From: Antedon mediterranea
Taxonomy: Eukaryota; Echinodermata; Crinoidea; Comatulida; Antedonidae
Reading direction: 5' to 3'
Length of the DNA: 64,000 nucleotides
Assembly: GCF_964355755.1 (NCBI RefSeq)
Contig: NC_092675.1
Coordinates: 3,444,312-3,508,311, forward strand
Positions 41,964 to 55,000 of this stretch are shown in pieces. Below the pieces are notes generated by a model, which ran no database searches, had not been told where the DNA came from, and saw only the letters and a list, made by a program, of their open reading frames with translations. How positions within the stretch are numbered: position 1 is the first letter of the stretch; every line of letters begins with the position of its first letter. The translations under genes were made by a program, and so were the position numbers.

Positions 41964-44900
41964 ATGGAGCGGCGTATACTTGTCAACTCATTAATATTAC
42001 ATATGTGTGGTAAGTCAACTTATAACTTTTTGTTTGCTGAATTCAGCCATGCACGTACATACTGTAACTATATCATATAGCGACAAACAGCCTGTGGTAT
42101 CGTGTCTTCAACAGAAACCTACATCCCATGGTAATACTGTCTCCTGATACAAACTGATTTGATTTTCCCGTAGCGATGTTTGTAAAATGTAACACTATAG
42201 TGCTGAAAACGTCGTAGGTTCGATTTAACGCAGTTGGGGGCAACCACAATTATTAGAAGGGCATTTGCTTACGTTGCGTAGATTGCGTTACGTGCGTCGT
42301 TAGTGAGAACCAATCTTGAGTAATAGGACACACTGACTCTTATATCTGGCTTCAGAGATATGATAACTGTTTTTTACTCGAACATCAGTATTATACACTT
42401 AGTCAAACCTAGAGTAAAGTAAAATTCTTTTTTTTAGTTACTGTTTTTGGACTGAATGCTATGATGGAGTCAGAAGGAACGGAACATCGTTTGATTGTTA
42501 ATTTGATGAAACGTTATAGTTCATATGTGCGACCCGTGTACAACGAATCATCGCTTGTTATCATTGACTATCATATGGAACTATCAATGATACTTAATAT
42601 TGTGAGTCACGTCTCGCTAATATGGTAGAAGAGTAGTATGAATACAGAAAGATAACAAAATCAAAACATATTTTGCTCTCATTACATTAAAGTCTAAATA
42701 TTTTAGTTCAGATCGTTACTTGGCTAAATAGTATGAGCTGAGTTCCCACACTTAAGCGTAGTTCCCACTAGAGACGCAACGCAAGGACGTACGCGCAACG
42801 AAGACGAGTTGACCAATGACAAGCCACTGTTCGAATAATCCATCGCTTGTAATTAATCAAATCGTTTACGTTGCATTACGTCCTTGCGTTACGTCTCTAG
42901 TGGGAACCAAAAATACTGGTATCATTTTTAGACTGTCTTTCTTTCTTCCCAAAAACATTCTTCATACCTTGTATTGTACTCTTATTTTACCATATTTAAA
43001 CTATTGCAATGTAGTTTGGTGCAACACGTATGAGTCCAACACTAGCAGATTATTTATCAAACAGAAGAAAGTAGTTCGAATAATATCAGGTGCACCACCA
43101 CTAGCTCACTCAGATCCCTCATTTTCCTCCCTAAACCTTTTAAAGTTGAAAGATCTTAACTATCATCAACAGTGTACTTTTCTCTACTCATCGATTAACT
43201 CCCTAAACCCACCTCAATTTACAAATTTATTCCAACCAAACGCATCTTTTCACAATTATAGAACTCGAATTGTACAGGATATGCATATCCCTCTTCATAA
43301 AAAAAACTTCATTTCAATATAACATAAGATTTAGTGGACCTAAACTATGGAATAAACTACCTTCAAATATTAAAGTTGCTGTATCTAAGAAAAGCTTTTC
43401 ATTTAAACTTAAAAGATATATCACATCCAAGTATTAATTTTTATTATATTACATTTTATGATAATAATTTTAATGATGAGTAACAAGAAGAAGACGAACC
43501 AATTCTTTATTTATACCAAAATTGTTTTTTTTTTTTTTGTTATTTTACTTATTTAGTTTAACCCATGTTATGTAAATTGTTAATATTGTTATTTATTTAT
43601 TTTTTTAATTTATTTATTTATTTATTTATTTTCTTTTTCCGTGTTGTTTTTATCTAATCTTTGTTTAGGCATGTCTGTCACAAGCTTTTTGCTTTTTTGA
43701 TCATGCCTTTTTCAATCATATTACCTTTCTTTACACCATTTGGTTGACTGTTTTATTTTGAAGAAAATAAATGTTACTTTGAATTGGAAAAAAAAAATTG
43801 AAGCTATACTTAATTGCTTACCACTTACTTACTCCGCCTTCGGTATAACTAATCAACATACTTCCCTCAATTTTATCTTGTCCATTGCTGTTGCCTCCAA
43901 TAACTACAATGTCCACCGCTTCTGAAGGTGTTTTGGTTTTGTGATACTTGTTGGCGGTTTCCATGCTGTATGATAGCCATCCCCACCTACTAATTTTACA
44001 CTTCTGACTTTTTATTTGCTAATTTTGCTTTATAGGACGAAAAAAATCAAATATTGACGACAGCTTGGTCGCTTGAACAGGTAAGTATTTATTTTTAAAT
44101 CATAAACTCATGCTGTTTCAATTACATTATAAATATTCAATTATTGAAAAATACATTAATCAACGCAGCTGATTCTTAATAGTGTCATGTCTAGAGACAG
44201 AATATATTAACAGTAACCCATGTGGGAGAAATATTGTCGTCAGCCACACGATTCTGCAGATGTCGCTATCTGACTAACTTGCGATCGTCAGTTATACAAT
44301 ATCTAGTGACAAGTTAAGAATCGGATGAGTCAACGGACGGTTTTTTATTGTGTCTATAGCATCCGTACGAGAATCTGATGACCAATGTATTTTTACATTT
44401 AAAATCAACTTGTATCAATATTGAATTGAATGTAAATTGATCACTTTATTTCAGGATATATATTCCATATATACAACAAAAATTAATACAAAACGGAAAA
44501 TAGGATTTTCCCCACCTAGTGAAGAGATAGTGAACTGTACATCTTTTCAAATACATTTACATAATAAACTCAACCGGACCCTGGACCTTGTTATACATTC
44601 CCTGAACATTGGCTATACATTCCCTGAACATTGGCTATATACACTTGAACATTGGTTGTATACACTTGAACATTGGCTATATACACTTGCAATTTTGAAT
44701 CTCGTCTTAGAAATGGTTTGATGAGTTTTTGACATGGGATCCATCTGAGTATGACAACTTATCTGTCGTCAACATACCAGCTAATACGATATGGCTTCCC
44801 GATACCGTTCTTTATAACAGGTATAGTGTCGTCTATGAATGTATTATTCACAACTTAAAAAGGTTAGGCCGTGCACTTTCTTGACAAACTGCTTTCTAGC

Positions 44901-47429
44901 TTTGTGTACTCAATGAATCAAATAACAGTCTCTGCATACTTTGCAGTCATTGTGATCCTCCAGGTAGGACAAAAATGACAACCTCCAGTAATATAAACTA
45001 GCCTAGACAGACACTACCAACAGACATAAAGACATCAGAGTCAACACCTTCAAAATACGACCAAAAACCCACTTGTAAACAAAATCATTTCCTGTTTAAA
45101 GATGTATTGTCCCTTAAAAACATGAAAAATGAAGAATAATTAAATCAGACTTTGAATATATTTTGTAGTTTTAATAACGTTATTCACTTAATAAAAAAAA
45201 ACAGAAAAAAATAATGTTTCACTTATAAAAGAACAAAATAAATGGTTAAATTCAACCAAAAACACATTAGCTGGCAGCCAATTTGACCATTTTTTGCTAT
45301 AAACTACATTTTTTCAGGTAAATACATTTTCTTTCGATCCAATTTTTAGTCAAAGTGGATAACTATTATGTTACATTAAAATGACATACTCAACAAAAAA
45401 ATGTGTTAATAATTATTTTTTCATCTTTAACTTTGTCAAGCGCCTTTGAAGATTATTGTTATGAATACCGGCGCTATATAAGCCTGATTGAATGATTGAT
45501 TGATTGACATAATTCACGGAGCAAACTCAGAGTTTCAAGTGTTCGATAAGGTTTGCTAGTGTAGACTGGGCTTAGATGTCTTATTTTCCCCCTTTTTTTG
45601 CAGTGCTGACGTGGACGGAACACCAGGCAATGGAGTATCTTCAACGTACGCTATCGTTAGAAGTGATGGACTAGTTTACTGGCCTGCTCCTGCTATTTTT
45701 AAAAGTTCATGTAAAATGGACATCACATACTTTCCATTTGACCATCAGTATTGTACTTTAAAGTTTGGACCATGGGTATACTTGGCCAATGCTGTTAGAA
45801 TGAAAAAAATCAGCGGTATGTAAAAACCCAGTTAATAATGTTATTGTTATTATTCAAATTACATCAGTAATTGGTTATTCTTGACTTACAATTTCTCAAT
45901 TACCGGGAACCATTAGACAAGACCACAATGCAAAACAGGTTTTCTTTTACCTGATTGTGTAATCATGTATAAAGATGTTAAATATATCAATAAACCTGTT
46001 TTTTTATTATTATAAAATGCTATTCACATGAATGACTGCTTGCGCATTTTCTGCGTGTCCCCCAGAAAAGGAAACATTAATACACATGCGCATAAATCAG
46101 CAGATTCGATTCATGGATAAATTCCACTGAAAAAAACTTTACATGAACAATCACTAAAGGATGATCACATACACAAGAGCGGTCGTCAGCACAAATATAA
46201 TGTACTACTATATAATATCTTTTTTATTTCTTTTTTAAAAGATGGTGACCATGAACACGCTTCTCCTAATGGCCAATGGACATTACTGGACATGCATAGT
46301 GAAGAGCATCTGGTGAAGTATGGATGCTGTCCTGAACCGTTCTCTGACATCACGTTCTACCTACACTTACGACGAAAGTCATTGTTCTACATGCTAAATC
46401 TCCTATATCCCACCATTTTCGTGGGATGGATGTCACTCATTGTGTTCTTTTTACCACCGCAGTCTGGTGAAAAGGTTGGCCTCAACATCACCATTATGCT
46501 ATCGCTTGTGTTCTTTCTGCTCCTTGGGGCGACGTTTCTTCCACCGACGTCACTCTCTGTTTCATTTCTAGGTAAATATATTGTTTCTTGTGTAAATGGC
46601 CGTAGTGCTTTTGATATTTACTACACTATGACATTAACCTATGCAAATCCGAGCATGTCCAGTAATTTGTTGTCCAAATGTCTTTATATAATAAACACTT
46701 TATTAAAGAAATAAGTTAGATTTAATGAAGATAAGGACAATAACAGCGGATACACAGTCTTGCGTTGTAACAAAGTATGATATATAGGCCTATTAATCTC
46801 ATTATTATTGTATAAAAATAATGCAAATGTTACCACCATTTACAGTTCATATATTATTTTTATTAGGTAAACTCTTCGCGTGCTTTATCATCGTAATGTC
46901 ACTAGAAACCGCGATGTCTGTTATCATAATCCGTCTGTCTCTGCATGCTCCAAACAAGTTACCTCCAGCCTGGTCACGCTACCTTATTCTGGACAAACTA
47001 GCGAAGGTAATGTGCCTTAATAACTACCGCCACGAATACAACCCTAACGATACCATTGAAAACATCAACGAACAGTCTGACGAACATGATGAGTTAGACA
47101 CGGTTACCGATGACGACATGATCTATGAAGTCATTGGTAACTCTCTTCTCAATCATCTTGATATGGAACCGGCCAATCAGAATAATGTACCGAATGATGT
47201 AATCGATGAGGAAAATGACGTTCACGTTGGAGCAAACATTTTGCGTATTGGTCGATACCTGAAGCTGATTGGTAGAAAGTTGAAGACACGTGACAAGTTA
47301 TCGGCTGTTCAGCGGATTTGGGTTGATATGTGTATTATAATCGATCGGCTGTTGTTAGTATGTTTTGTTCCAGGTTTAAATGTCTCAGCAATAATAATTC
47401 TTTACAAATTAATGACTGATTCCTTGTAA
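41964..47429 (+). CDS. Nicotinic acetylcholine receptor-like subunit A, alpha-type, 489 aa
   Basis: Pentameric ligand-gated cation channel subunit. Coding exons: 41964-42009, 42438-42601, 44036-44080, 44711-44820, 45604-45815, 46242-46571, 46867-47429 (1470 nt, all in frame). Leader [15 protein letters not shown], then the N-terminal helix/beta region. WSLEQ and [20 protein letters not shown] precede the Cys loop [15 protein letters not shown] (13 residues between cysteines). Vicinal Cys in YGCCPEPF marks an alpha-type subunit. M1 has LLYPTIF. M2 is [20 protein letters not shown], with E at -1' (cation selective), but 2' is Gly, 4' Asn and 20' Thr instead of the usual Glu. M4 ends [20 protein letters not shown]. 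The Cys-loop-to-C-loop region ([13 protein letters not shown]) lacks the usual DIS..I.NGEW form. One extra intron splits the exon that is single in B and C. The stop codon coincides with an F1 insertion site. Confidence 0.92.
42240..42318. mobile_element. F1-related fragment (receptor A intron 1)
   Basis: GGGCATTTGCTTACGTTGCG, TAGATTGCGTTACG and TTAGTGAGAACCAATCTT match, inverted, the unusual left part of the F1 variant at 47430-47638. Confidence 0.6.
42755..42911. mobile_element. F1 MITE (receptor A intron 2)
   Basis: AGCGTAGTTCCCACTAGAGA at the left and TCTCTAGTGGGAACCAA at the right, with TTGACCAATGACAAG inside. About 157 bp. The LINE relic starts within a few bases of its right end. Confidence 0.82.
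42916..43437 (+). pseudogene. LINE reverse-transcriptase C-terminal fragment, frameshifted (receptor A intron 2)
   Basis: One frame reads [20 protein letters not shown], then [33 protein letters not shown] and FHNYRTR. The frame shifts after about 43318 and resumes as [17 protein letters not shown] ... [12 protein letters not shown] and a stop at 43435-43437. The [14 protein letters not shown] and G..LWN.LP blocks are those of the C-terminal region of Jockey/CR1-like LINEs. AT-rich 3' UTR with TTTA repeats follows to about 43640. Confidence 0.8.
44588..44690. repeat. 22-bp tandem repeat (receptor A intron 3)
   Basis: Five imperfect units of CTTGAACATTGGCTATATAC type; the first two have CCCTGAACATTGGCTATA. 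It lies just 20 bp upstream of exon 4. Confidence 0.85.
45106..45430. mobile_element. F3 MITE (receptor A intron 4)
   Basis: Starts TTTAAAGATGTATTGTCCC and ends TTTTTTCATCTTTAA, with GGCAGCCAATTTGACCATTT inside. Collinear with the copies at 54162-54490 and (inverted) 55038-55376. Confidence 0.85.
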
Positions 47430-47822
47430 AGCTTGGTTCTCACTAGCGACGCAACGTAACGCAATCTACGCAACGTAAGAAAATGCCCCACCAATCATTG
47501 TGTTTGCCCCCCCGCCTGCGTGAAATCAAACCTATGATATTTGCAGCACTATTGCGTCGTCGCTTCCCACTTGTGATTACGCAGTACAGCACTTTGCGTC
47601 AATACGTCGCTGCGTTGCGTTCTAGTGGGAACCACGCTATAAGCTTGGTTCCCACTCTAGAACGTAACGCAAGGACGCCAACGCAACGCAAGCGTTTTAA
47701 CCAATGACAAGCGAAGTTATAGACAGTTAGCAATCACAAGCGAATAAGCCATCGCTTGTGATTGGTCAATTCATTTGCGTTGCGTTACGTCCTTGCGTTG
47801 CGTCTCTAGTGGGAACCACGCT
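47430..47822. mobile_element. Two tandem F1 MITEs starting at the receptor A stop codon
   Basis: The first element (47430-47638) begins AGCTTGGTTCTCACTAGCG on the base after the TAA stop codon. The second (47642-47822) begins AGCTTGGTTCCCACT and ends AGTGGGAACCACGCT. ATA separates them. The pair is flanked by TAA at 47427-47429 (the stop codon) and TAA at 47823-47825. The first has a distinct interior (GCCCCACCAATCATTGTG), so it is a subfamily variant. Confidence 0.87.
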
Positions 47823-47825
47823 TAA

Positions 47826-48664
47826 TGCTCAGATCTTTATACAAGCGCCCAAATTAAACCTTATTATTTCAGGACTACGAAATAAATGTGTGTTGTGTTT
47901 AGCCAGTTGAAACAAGTCATAGAACATTGTCAGCTTAGGGCAACATTTCAATGTGAACGTTTAAACTGGGAAATATAGTGTAGGAACTGTATAGTAGCAT
48001 TTAGTTTAGAATTATGATTAATTTTATTAATGATATTAATATATGCTTGTTTTTGTTTTGGCAATAAAAATGTTTAAAATATGGTTATGCGAATTTCCCT
48101 TCTTTGTACTATTTTGTGTGTGTTTTGTTTATGCTTAAATGTTTGACTTGTGTAATCTTCAGAATAGGGCTAAATAAATAATGAAAACTTTTTTAATAAA
48201 ATAACTATAGGCCTACATTTAATAACTTCACATTATAATTATTAATCAATCATAAATTTTTGTGATTTTAATAGCTCTACTACAATACAACATCTTTGTG
48301 GTTATTCTATTCATATTATAGGTGATATTTAATTATCTTCATGTACCCATTCTATCATAATGGTAACACTTGTAATGAAGTATTGATGTAGGCCTAGGCC
48401 TAATGCTTAGAATATCGAAACCAATCCGTCAATTAATATTCAATCATAAAACTTGATTAAAAGTTATTTACATTAGACAACCGACTAAATATTTCAATCA
48501 AAAGTTGATTAACTTCGTCTTCACACTAGATTACAACTCGTTACGAAAATATTAACAAAACCTGAACGTCAGAAATAATTTAAGTACGTACAACATCATT
48601 AATTAACTTATTTTTCATTATTAATCTTAAGTGACCTCATTCGATCAACGAGATGAGGCTATAA
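47826..48664. other. Between receptor genes A and B; no gene seen
   Basis: AATAAA at 48063-48068 could end the receptor A transcript. The rest is AT-rich and non-coding. Confidence 0.45.
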
Positions 48665-48796
48665 AGCCTGGTTCCCAATCACACGCGACTGTTGACCAAT
48701 CACACGCGACTGTTCGAATAATCCATTGCTTGTGATTGGTCAAATCACTATGCGTTGCGTTACGTCCTTGCGTTGCGTCCTAGTGGGAACCAAGCT
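48665..48796. mobile_element. F1 MITE, internally deleted
   Basis: AGCCTGGTTCCCAATCACAC at the left joins early to GACCAATCACACGCGACTG. The right end CTAGTGGGAACCAAGCT is intact. Flanks TAA and TCA. Confidence 0.8.
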
Positions 48797-48905
48797 TCAG
48801 TGCTATTATATCAAGAATACAAAATGGAAATGTAATTTCATATAAAAATATCCCTGAATTGTGTTGGCCTGTGGATGTTTGATAATGCACCACATCTTCC
48901 TAATG

Positions 48906-49064
48906 ATTGGTTCCCACTAGACGCAAAAACACAAGCACGTAGACGCAAAGCAAGCGAGTTGACCAATGATAAGCGACAGTTTAAATAATCTAACGTTTGT
49001 GATTGGTCAAATCATTTACGTTGCGAGTACGTCCATGTGCTGCGTCTCTAGTTTGGAAACCAAA
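48906..49064. mobile_element. F1 MITE immediately 3' of receptor B
   Basis: ATTGGTTCCCACTAGACGC ... GCGTCTCTAGTTTGGAAACC, with GTTGACCAATGATAAGC and GTGATTGGTCAAATCA inside. It ends about 25 bp from the receptor B stop codon (49089-49091, minus strand). Confidence 0.82.
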
Positions 49065-49088
49065 TTCTAAAAAGTACACTTCACTGTT

Positions 49089-52000
49089 CTACAGAGAGTC
49101 CGTATATGGCTTATTTTGCAATAAAATGCCAGTGGTACAAGAAATCGCACATATTAAAAATATCCAAAGAAATAATCTATCAACAACCATTGCTAAGATC
49201 TTCCATTCCGCCAATACATCCTCTTCTTTATCTTTGTGATCATTAATGTCTCTTATATGTTTTAATTCGTGAACAATGCTTTCCAGAGAACTTTCAAATC
49301 CTTTGCAAGGAAGTGAAGTCTGATTATTATCGATTTTCATGGTATGTTCGGTCATTTCTTGTTGGGTTTGCTTGTTTATAAAGTTATTTTCAACAACTAT
49401 ACTTTCTACGCTGGGCCCGTCAGTTTCTGAGACTAACTTGAAGTCCTTTTTTAAACAAAGTAAACGTCCCAATCGACCTATTATCCAGACTCGCATCCAG
49501 CGAGGTACCGGGCGAGTACCTGGCAACCGGAAGTGTATATGTAAAACGTACACTGTCATGACTGTTGACATGGACACCAGAATAATACAAGCGGCAAAGT
49601 ACTGACCTAAAGTAATATTTCAAAGAAAAACAGAATTTTAATCTTATTGTTGAAAGTGATTAGTATAATAATATGTTAAACTCTTTTCATTATATTTTAT
49701 GTATTTTTTTTATGTAGGCCTATAATTTGCATATTTAAATTTTTTTAATAGTGTCTTAGTTGATAGGAGCTGGTTCGAGTTCATGCTGCGACAGGAGTGC
49801 GACAGGAGTAAGACGTGTTTGTGTGAAGCTCCTGGATTACACTGCTGTATATGCTAATTTTCAGTGAATAAGTGAAGCAGAAACAAAAGACTTTCCTCTA
49901 CATCCCTTATATTTGTAATTATCTATAATTATCATAAGAAAGTTTGAAAAAAACAATAATGGCAGTATTCAGAAGTAAAGACAATTACCTATAAGTGGAA
50001 CAGTTTCAGATGTTGGCGGCATCGTCTCAGCTACCAAGAGCAGGAATACAGTTAAAGCCAGAAGAATAGTGATAGCCAGTGTAACTTTTTCACCCGCATC
50101 AGCAGGCAAATAGAAGTCAAGTAACGTCAGAAGGCTTATAAGCATGCACGGAATCAACAAGTTGAACATGTAGAACAATGGCCTACGTCTGATGATGATC
50201 GTAAACTCTAGTGTTGGAAAAGGTTCCGGACAACAATTGTAATAAGCAACGTTTCTTCGTACAGGCATGCCTATAAGATCCCATTCACCGTTATCAATAT
50301 ATGACGAGATGTCCCCGCTGTCTGTTCGGTTGATTATATCTAGTTGAAGCCCATGATACGCCCATGATCCGAATTTTAAATGACATCTTTGCTCATCAAA
50401 TGGAAAATATGACACGTCAATTTTACAAGTGCTCTTGTAGATTGCAGGAGTATTCCAAGCTACAACACCGTTTGAGAATACAGAAACACTTGTTTCCATC
50501 ATACCATTAAAATCTGAGTCAACGCTGTAAAGAAAATGGAATGATGGGCGTAAACAAGATTTCATTGCTTCAGACAGGGATTAATGAATAAATCCATGAG
50601 AAAGTGGATAAAATGAGACAACGAAAGATTAAAAATGGAAAGAAATGCAATGTTGTCAAGCTCTGAGTATGATGTGATATAGTTTTTGACAATGGGAATA
50701 ATGATGTAAGTAGGCCTAAAGTGTATTTGGAGTCAATTGAAACGACTGAGTCTGTACATCAAAGACTGATGGCTAGGCTACAGTAGTATAAAATGAATAA
50801 TAATAGTTGTGTTTTAACTGCCATTGTTGACATAAACCATTGTCTGTACATTAACCAAAACATTACAATTGAACTCTGACCTGACATTGACCTAATCGAT
50901 AATATTGTGCCGATCGATTCACAGTAGATTGTTCAAAGTAGTAGATAAATCACTAAAGAATATTGTAATTGAAGGACAGTTTTTTAAGATTATAGGCCTA
51001 CATATTATGACCAGGCATTATAACCAAAATGTAGCAATGTTGTAAAGGACTAATTGGTTTCAATACAGGAGGAAATGTGAAAGCTACAAAGTTAATTAAT
51101 CAACAAAAATAACACTTTAACTTTTGATCGTCTGAAATGAATTATAAAAATTGTGAGGTCAACCACGACGGAAATACTAATAAGATCATCCATGGATTAA
51201 TCAATATTAATATTCATTAATCCATGATCAGATTAAAGCCTAGTCTGCACTAGCAAACTTTACCAAATTTGTGTTTGTAAATTCTGAGTTTGCTCGAGTT
51301 TGGAACTACAGTTTGCTAGCGCAGTATACATTTGAAAACTTTTCTGGAGTCTATCAACTGGAAAACGTTTATTGAGATAAATGAACAGTTTGCTCAAGTT
51401 TGCAAACAACATCTTCCAAACTGGGATTAAGAATAATGACAATATTGTGGTGGTTATAAGTAATTACTTTGTGTATAAAAGAATGTCTGGCCTCCAAACT
51501 GTATCCGGGGGCAAGATCAACACGTCACTACCACCATACTCGGATTCATTCCAGTAGAAGTTAACGTCTGTCCATTGCTGTTGGGATAAGACATTGAAAT
51601 TATGTTTGTTACTGGTGGAAACATTCTGAAAGTGGGTCCCCAACGTCTTAAAGGGGAGCTCCGGGTATAAATTTTAAATAAATTCTGTCTATACACTATC
51701 AACTAGTTCGACAAAAAAGTGTGATGTGCGCAAATATGGTAGTGATATGCCCATGTTTAGTAGGAATATTACATCATTGTGTCCATACATGGGCATATCA
51801 CATTCTTTTTGTCACATTAAGTTTGATAGTGTAGACCGAGCTTATAAAAATAAACCATTGAAACAACATTCATTTATGACCTCAGTGTTACGTAAAGCAG
51901 TATGGTGAAATAAGCCCGGATATTCAATCACTTACAAACACTACTATTCATAATATATAGTTCTTTCCTCTAGAAAATTGATTGTTCTTTCGATTTTTCG

Positions 52001-55000
52001 AAGAAAACTGCCTTACTATGATGTATTTGTAGATGTAATTAGTTAGTTTTGTGGGCGGATGAACGTTTTTTGTAACACTACAACTACGAGAACAGTAAAT
52101 GCAAACAATCAAGATAACTTACCATCCGAATCCAAACATTTAATGAAATTACTTGGTTCCTTTCATCCTATAAAAGATGAAAATGTAGTTACAAGATTAC
52201 ATTGTCTCAAGGAAATAAGTAGATCATATAATGTGTACTAGTTGGGGCTCCAGACCGAGTTTTGTCTTAATATTGGTAAAAAGATAAATATTTTTGCACA
52301 TATGGCATTTCATACGTGTATTACTTGAGTTTGGATACAGACAAAAATCAAAACGACGACGTGTGGAATAACATGAAAAAAAATAAATAAATAATGAGTT
52401 GGAGCAAGTCTAAGTGTGTACATACACTCACGTGACATACACCCAAATAAATAATTATTTCATGAATGTGATAGACAAAAATTAATTTATCGAATACATC
52501 TGAGTCGAATTCTGAAAATATGCTCGTCTCTTTATCTGGAGTTGCTTATCTGAAATTATTCGGTGGCTTTTCTGGTATTATAAAAATGTATGCATTTTCA
52601 AAATGTAAGGCGTGTGTGTCGTTTTGATCAAACTATGGACATGATTTGATTGTTTGTCGATGATAAATCTTACCATGTCGATGATTTGCTGTAGAGCCGT
52701 CCCTAATATCACGGTGACCGTATCTGTAGGGTGATCTACAGGGCGTATTATTGAGCTGTAGTTTGTCATCATATCTTGTAGTAACTGTACCTCTTCCTTT
52801 GATCCTAAACACACTGAACAGAATGAAGTTTTGATAAATCTAAAATATTGGTACTAGTTAGCTATGATGCCGTTTTGTGGTCCTTGGTAAAAAAATATTA
52901 GGTATAAAATGTGGCCCAACATAATAAAGAAATTTATTAAAAAAAATTTAGTAATGCCATAAATAATACTGGATTAATGTAATTGTAAATAAAATATTAT
53001 TATTTCAAGACAGAAAGTATTGATAAGGATATTATTAATCTGATTTATTAATCAAAATATGTACGTAGGCTTAACTAAACATATGCCTTCCTATTTCACT
53101 CTTCTTATAAAATGCTGACTAAAAAACTACAGAATACAGACAGAATACTATTTCAAAGATACTTCAATTGTTTAGAGACAGAATATTGTAACATTCACCG
53201 CTCAACCCAACTCCCCCACCCCTCCTCCCCCTAATTTTGGAAGTCACGTGTCTCGTTTTCGTTCACTCATTTATTCTGAGTTACAGCAAATTTTGCATAA
53301 GCTGCCCCTGCTCAACAGTTTTCAATTTTATTTTGTATATTATATGTTGGCATGGTGTCGATGTTATAGCTGCTGGTCGAATAAATAAACGAGACGAAAC
53401 GAGTATTGCGTTACTGCCATGGCAATTAAATACAAACAGTAAACTACCGCGATTTTTAGTCTACACGTTAACTAGTTTGCCGTATCAAAATTTCATTTAA
53501 GAGTAAACGTCTCTAAAAACGAGAAGAAACGAGTATTGCGTTACTGCCATGGCAATGAAATACAAACAGTAAACTACCGCGATTTTTTGTCCACACGTTA
53601 AGTAGTTTGCCGTATCAAAATTTCATTTAAGAGTAAACGTCTCTAAAAACGAGAAGAAACGAGTATTGCGTTACTGCCATGGCAATGAAATACAAACAGT
53701 AAACTACCACGATTTTTTGTCTATACGTTAACTAGTTTGCCGTATCCGAATTTCATTTAAGAGTCAACGTCTCTAAAAACGAGAAGAAACGAGTATTGCG
53801 TTACTGCCATGGCAATTAGATACAAATACAGTAGGCCTAAACCACCGTAATTTCTTGTCTACACGTTAATCAGTGTGCCGTATCCGATTTCATGAGAGTC
53901 AACGTCTCTGAATTGCTGTAGTATACAATCAGGGGTTCAAAAATCATCAACATATTCAGAGCAATTAAAATTATATCAATCACCTCGGCTTACTGATTGT
54001 TCCCTTTGTAACTCTCTTTGTATGTATGATTATGCTACCGCTTAAATAATCGAAGTTATATTAAAGAGTAGTCATAGGGATACAAACAACAATTCGGTTT
54101 ATACCATTCTTCAAATTGATTTGACAAAGTGACCTCTGAAACAGGTAGGCCTATAACATATTTAAAAATGTATTGTCCCCCAAAAAATGAAAAATGAAGA
54201 TTAATTAAATCAGACTTTGAATATCTTGTTTTGTAGTTTTAATAAAGTTAATCATTTCCATAGAAAAAAAAACAAAAAAAATAATGTTTCACTTGTAAAA
54301 TGACAACATAAATGGGTAAATTCAACCAAAAATCCATTGGCTGGCAGCCAATTTGACAATTTTTTGCTTTAAATGACATTTTTTTAGATCCAATTTTTGG
54401 TTAAAGTGGATAACGTTAAGTTACATTAAAATGGAATATTAAACAAAAATTTGTAAGAATTATTTTTTCAGGGGTCAATACATCTTTAATGTTTAAATTA
54501 GGGTACATGAACGTCAATATGAAAGAAATTGCAGAATAGATTTCCCAGGAGGATAGCCCCAAAACAGTAGTAGCTTAATTCCATTTGGGTCCTTTATAAT
54601 CTAAAATAAATTAAAAAAATAAGAAGTACTGTATTTTAAATAAATATTTTATTAGAAAATATTCTATTTGAAACATTTAGAAATCACATTTCTTAAATAT
54701 CGAGATCTCGTTTGACCATTAGAATCGAATTACTTTTTTTCATACTTTCTTCTGTCAATATTAATTAGGAAATAATCAATCTAACGCAAACAAAACGTAT
54801 GGAATGGGAAAGAATAACAAACGAATGAGTTAGTTCTAAAGATCACTATAGAACGGATATTATCTATCGATTTAATTAAAGAAAAACATTTCCATCACAA
54901 ATAATTGTGTTAAAATTAGGCATTATGGTATTTATCCAGAGTTCAATCAATGGAAGATCAGATGTTAAAAACGTTGCCTAGGCTCCTCTGTGTACATCAA

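Noticed and set aside
47483-47707. Open frame rich in Arg (PHQSLCLPPRLREIK...)
   Set aside because: It lies entirely in the tandem F1 MITEs, whose CGCAACG repeats are stop-free by composition.
48663-49064. CRISPR-like regular repeats
   Set aside because: Repeats are palindromic MITE ends in a eukaryotic genome with varied spacing and no cas genes; they are F1 elements.
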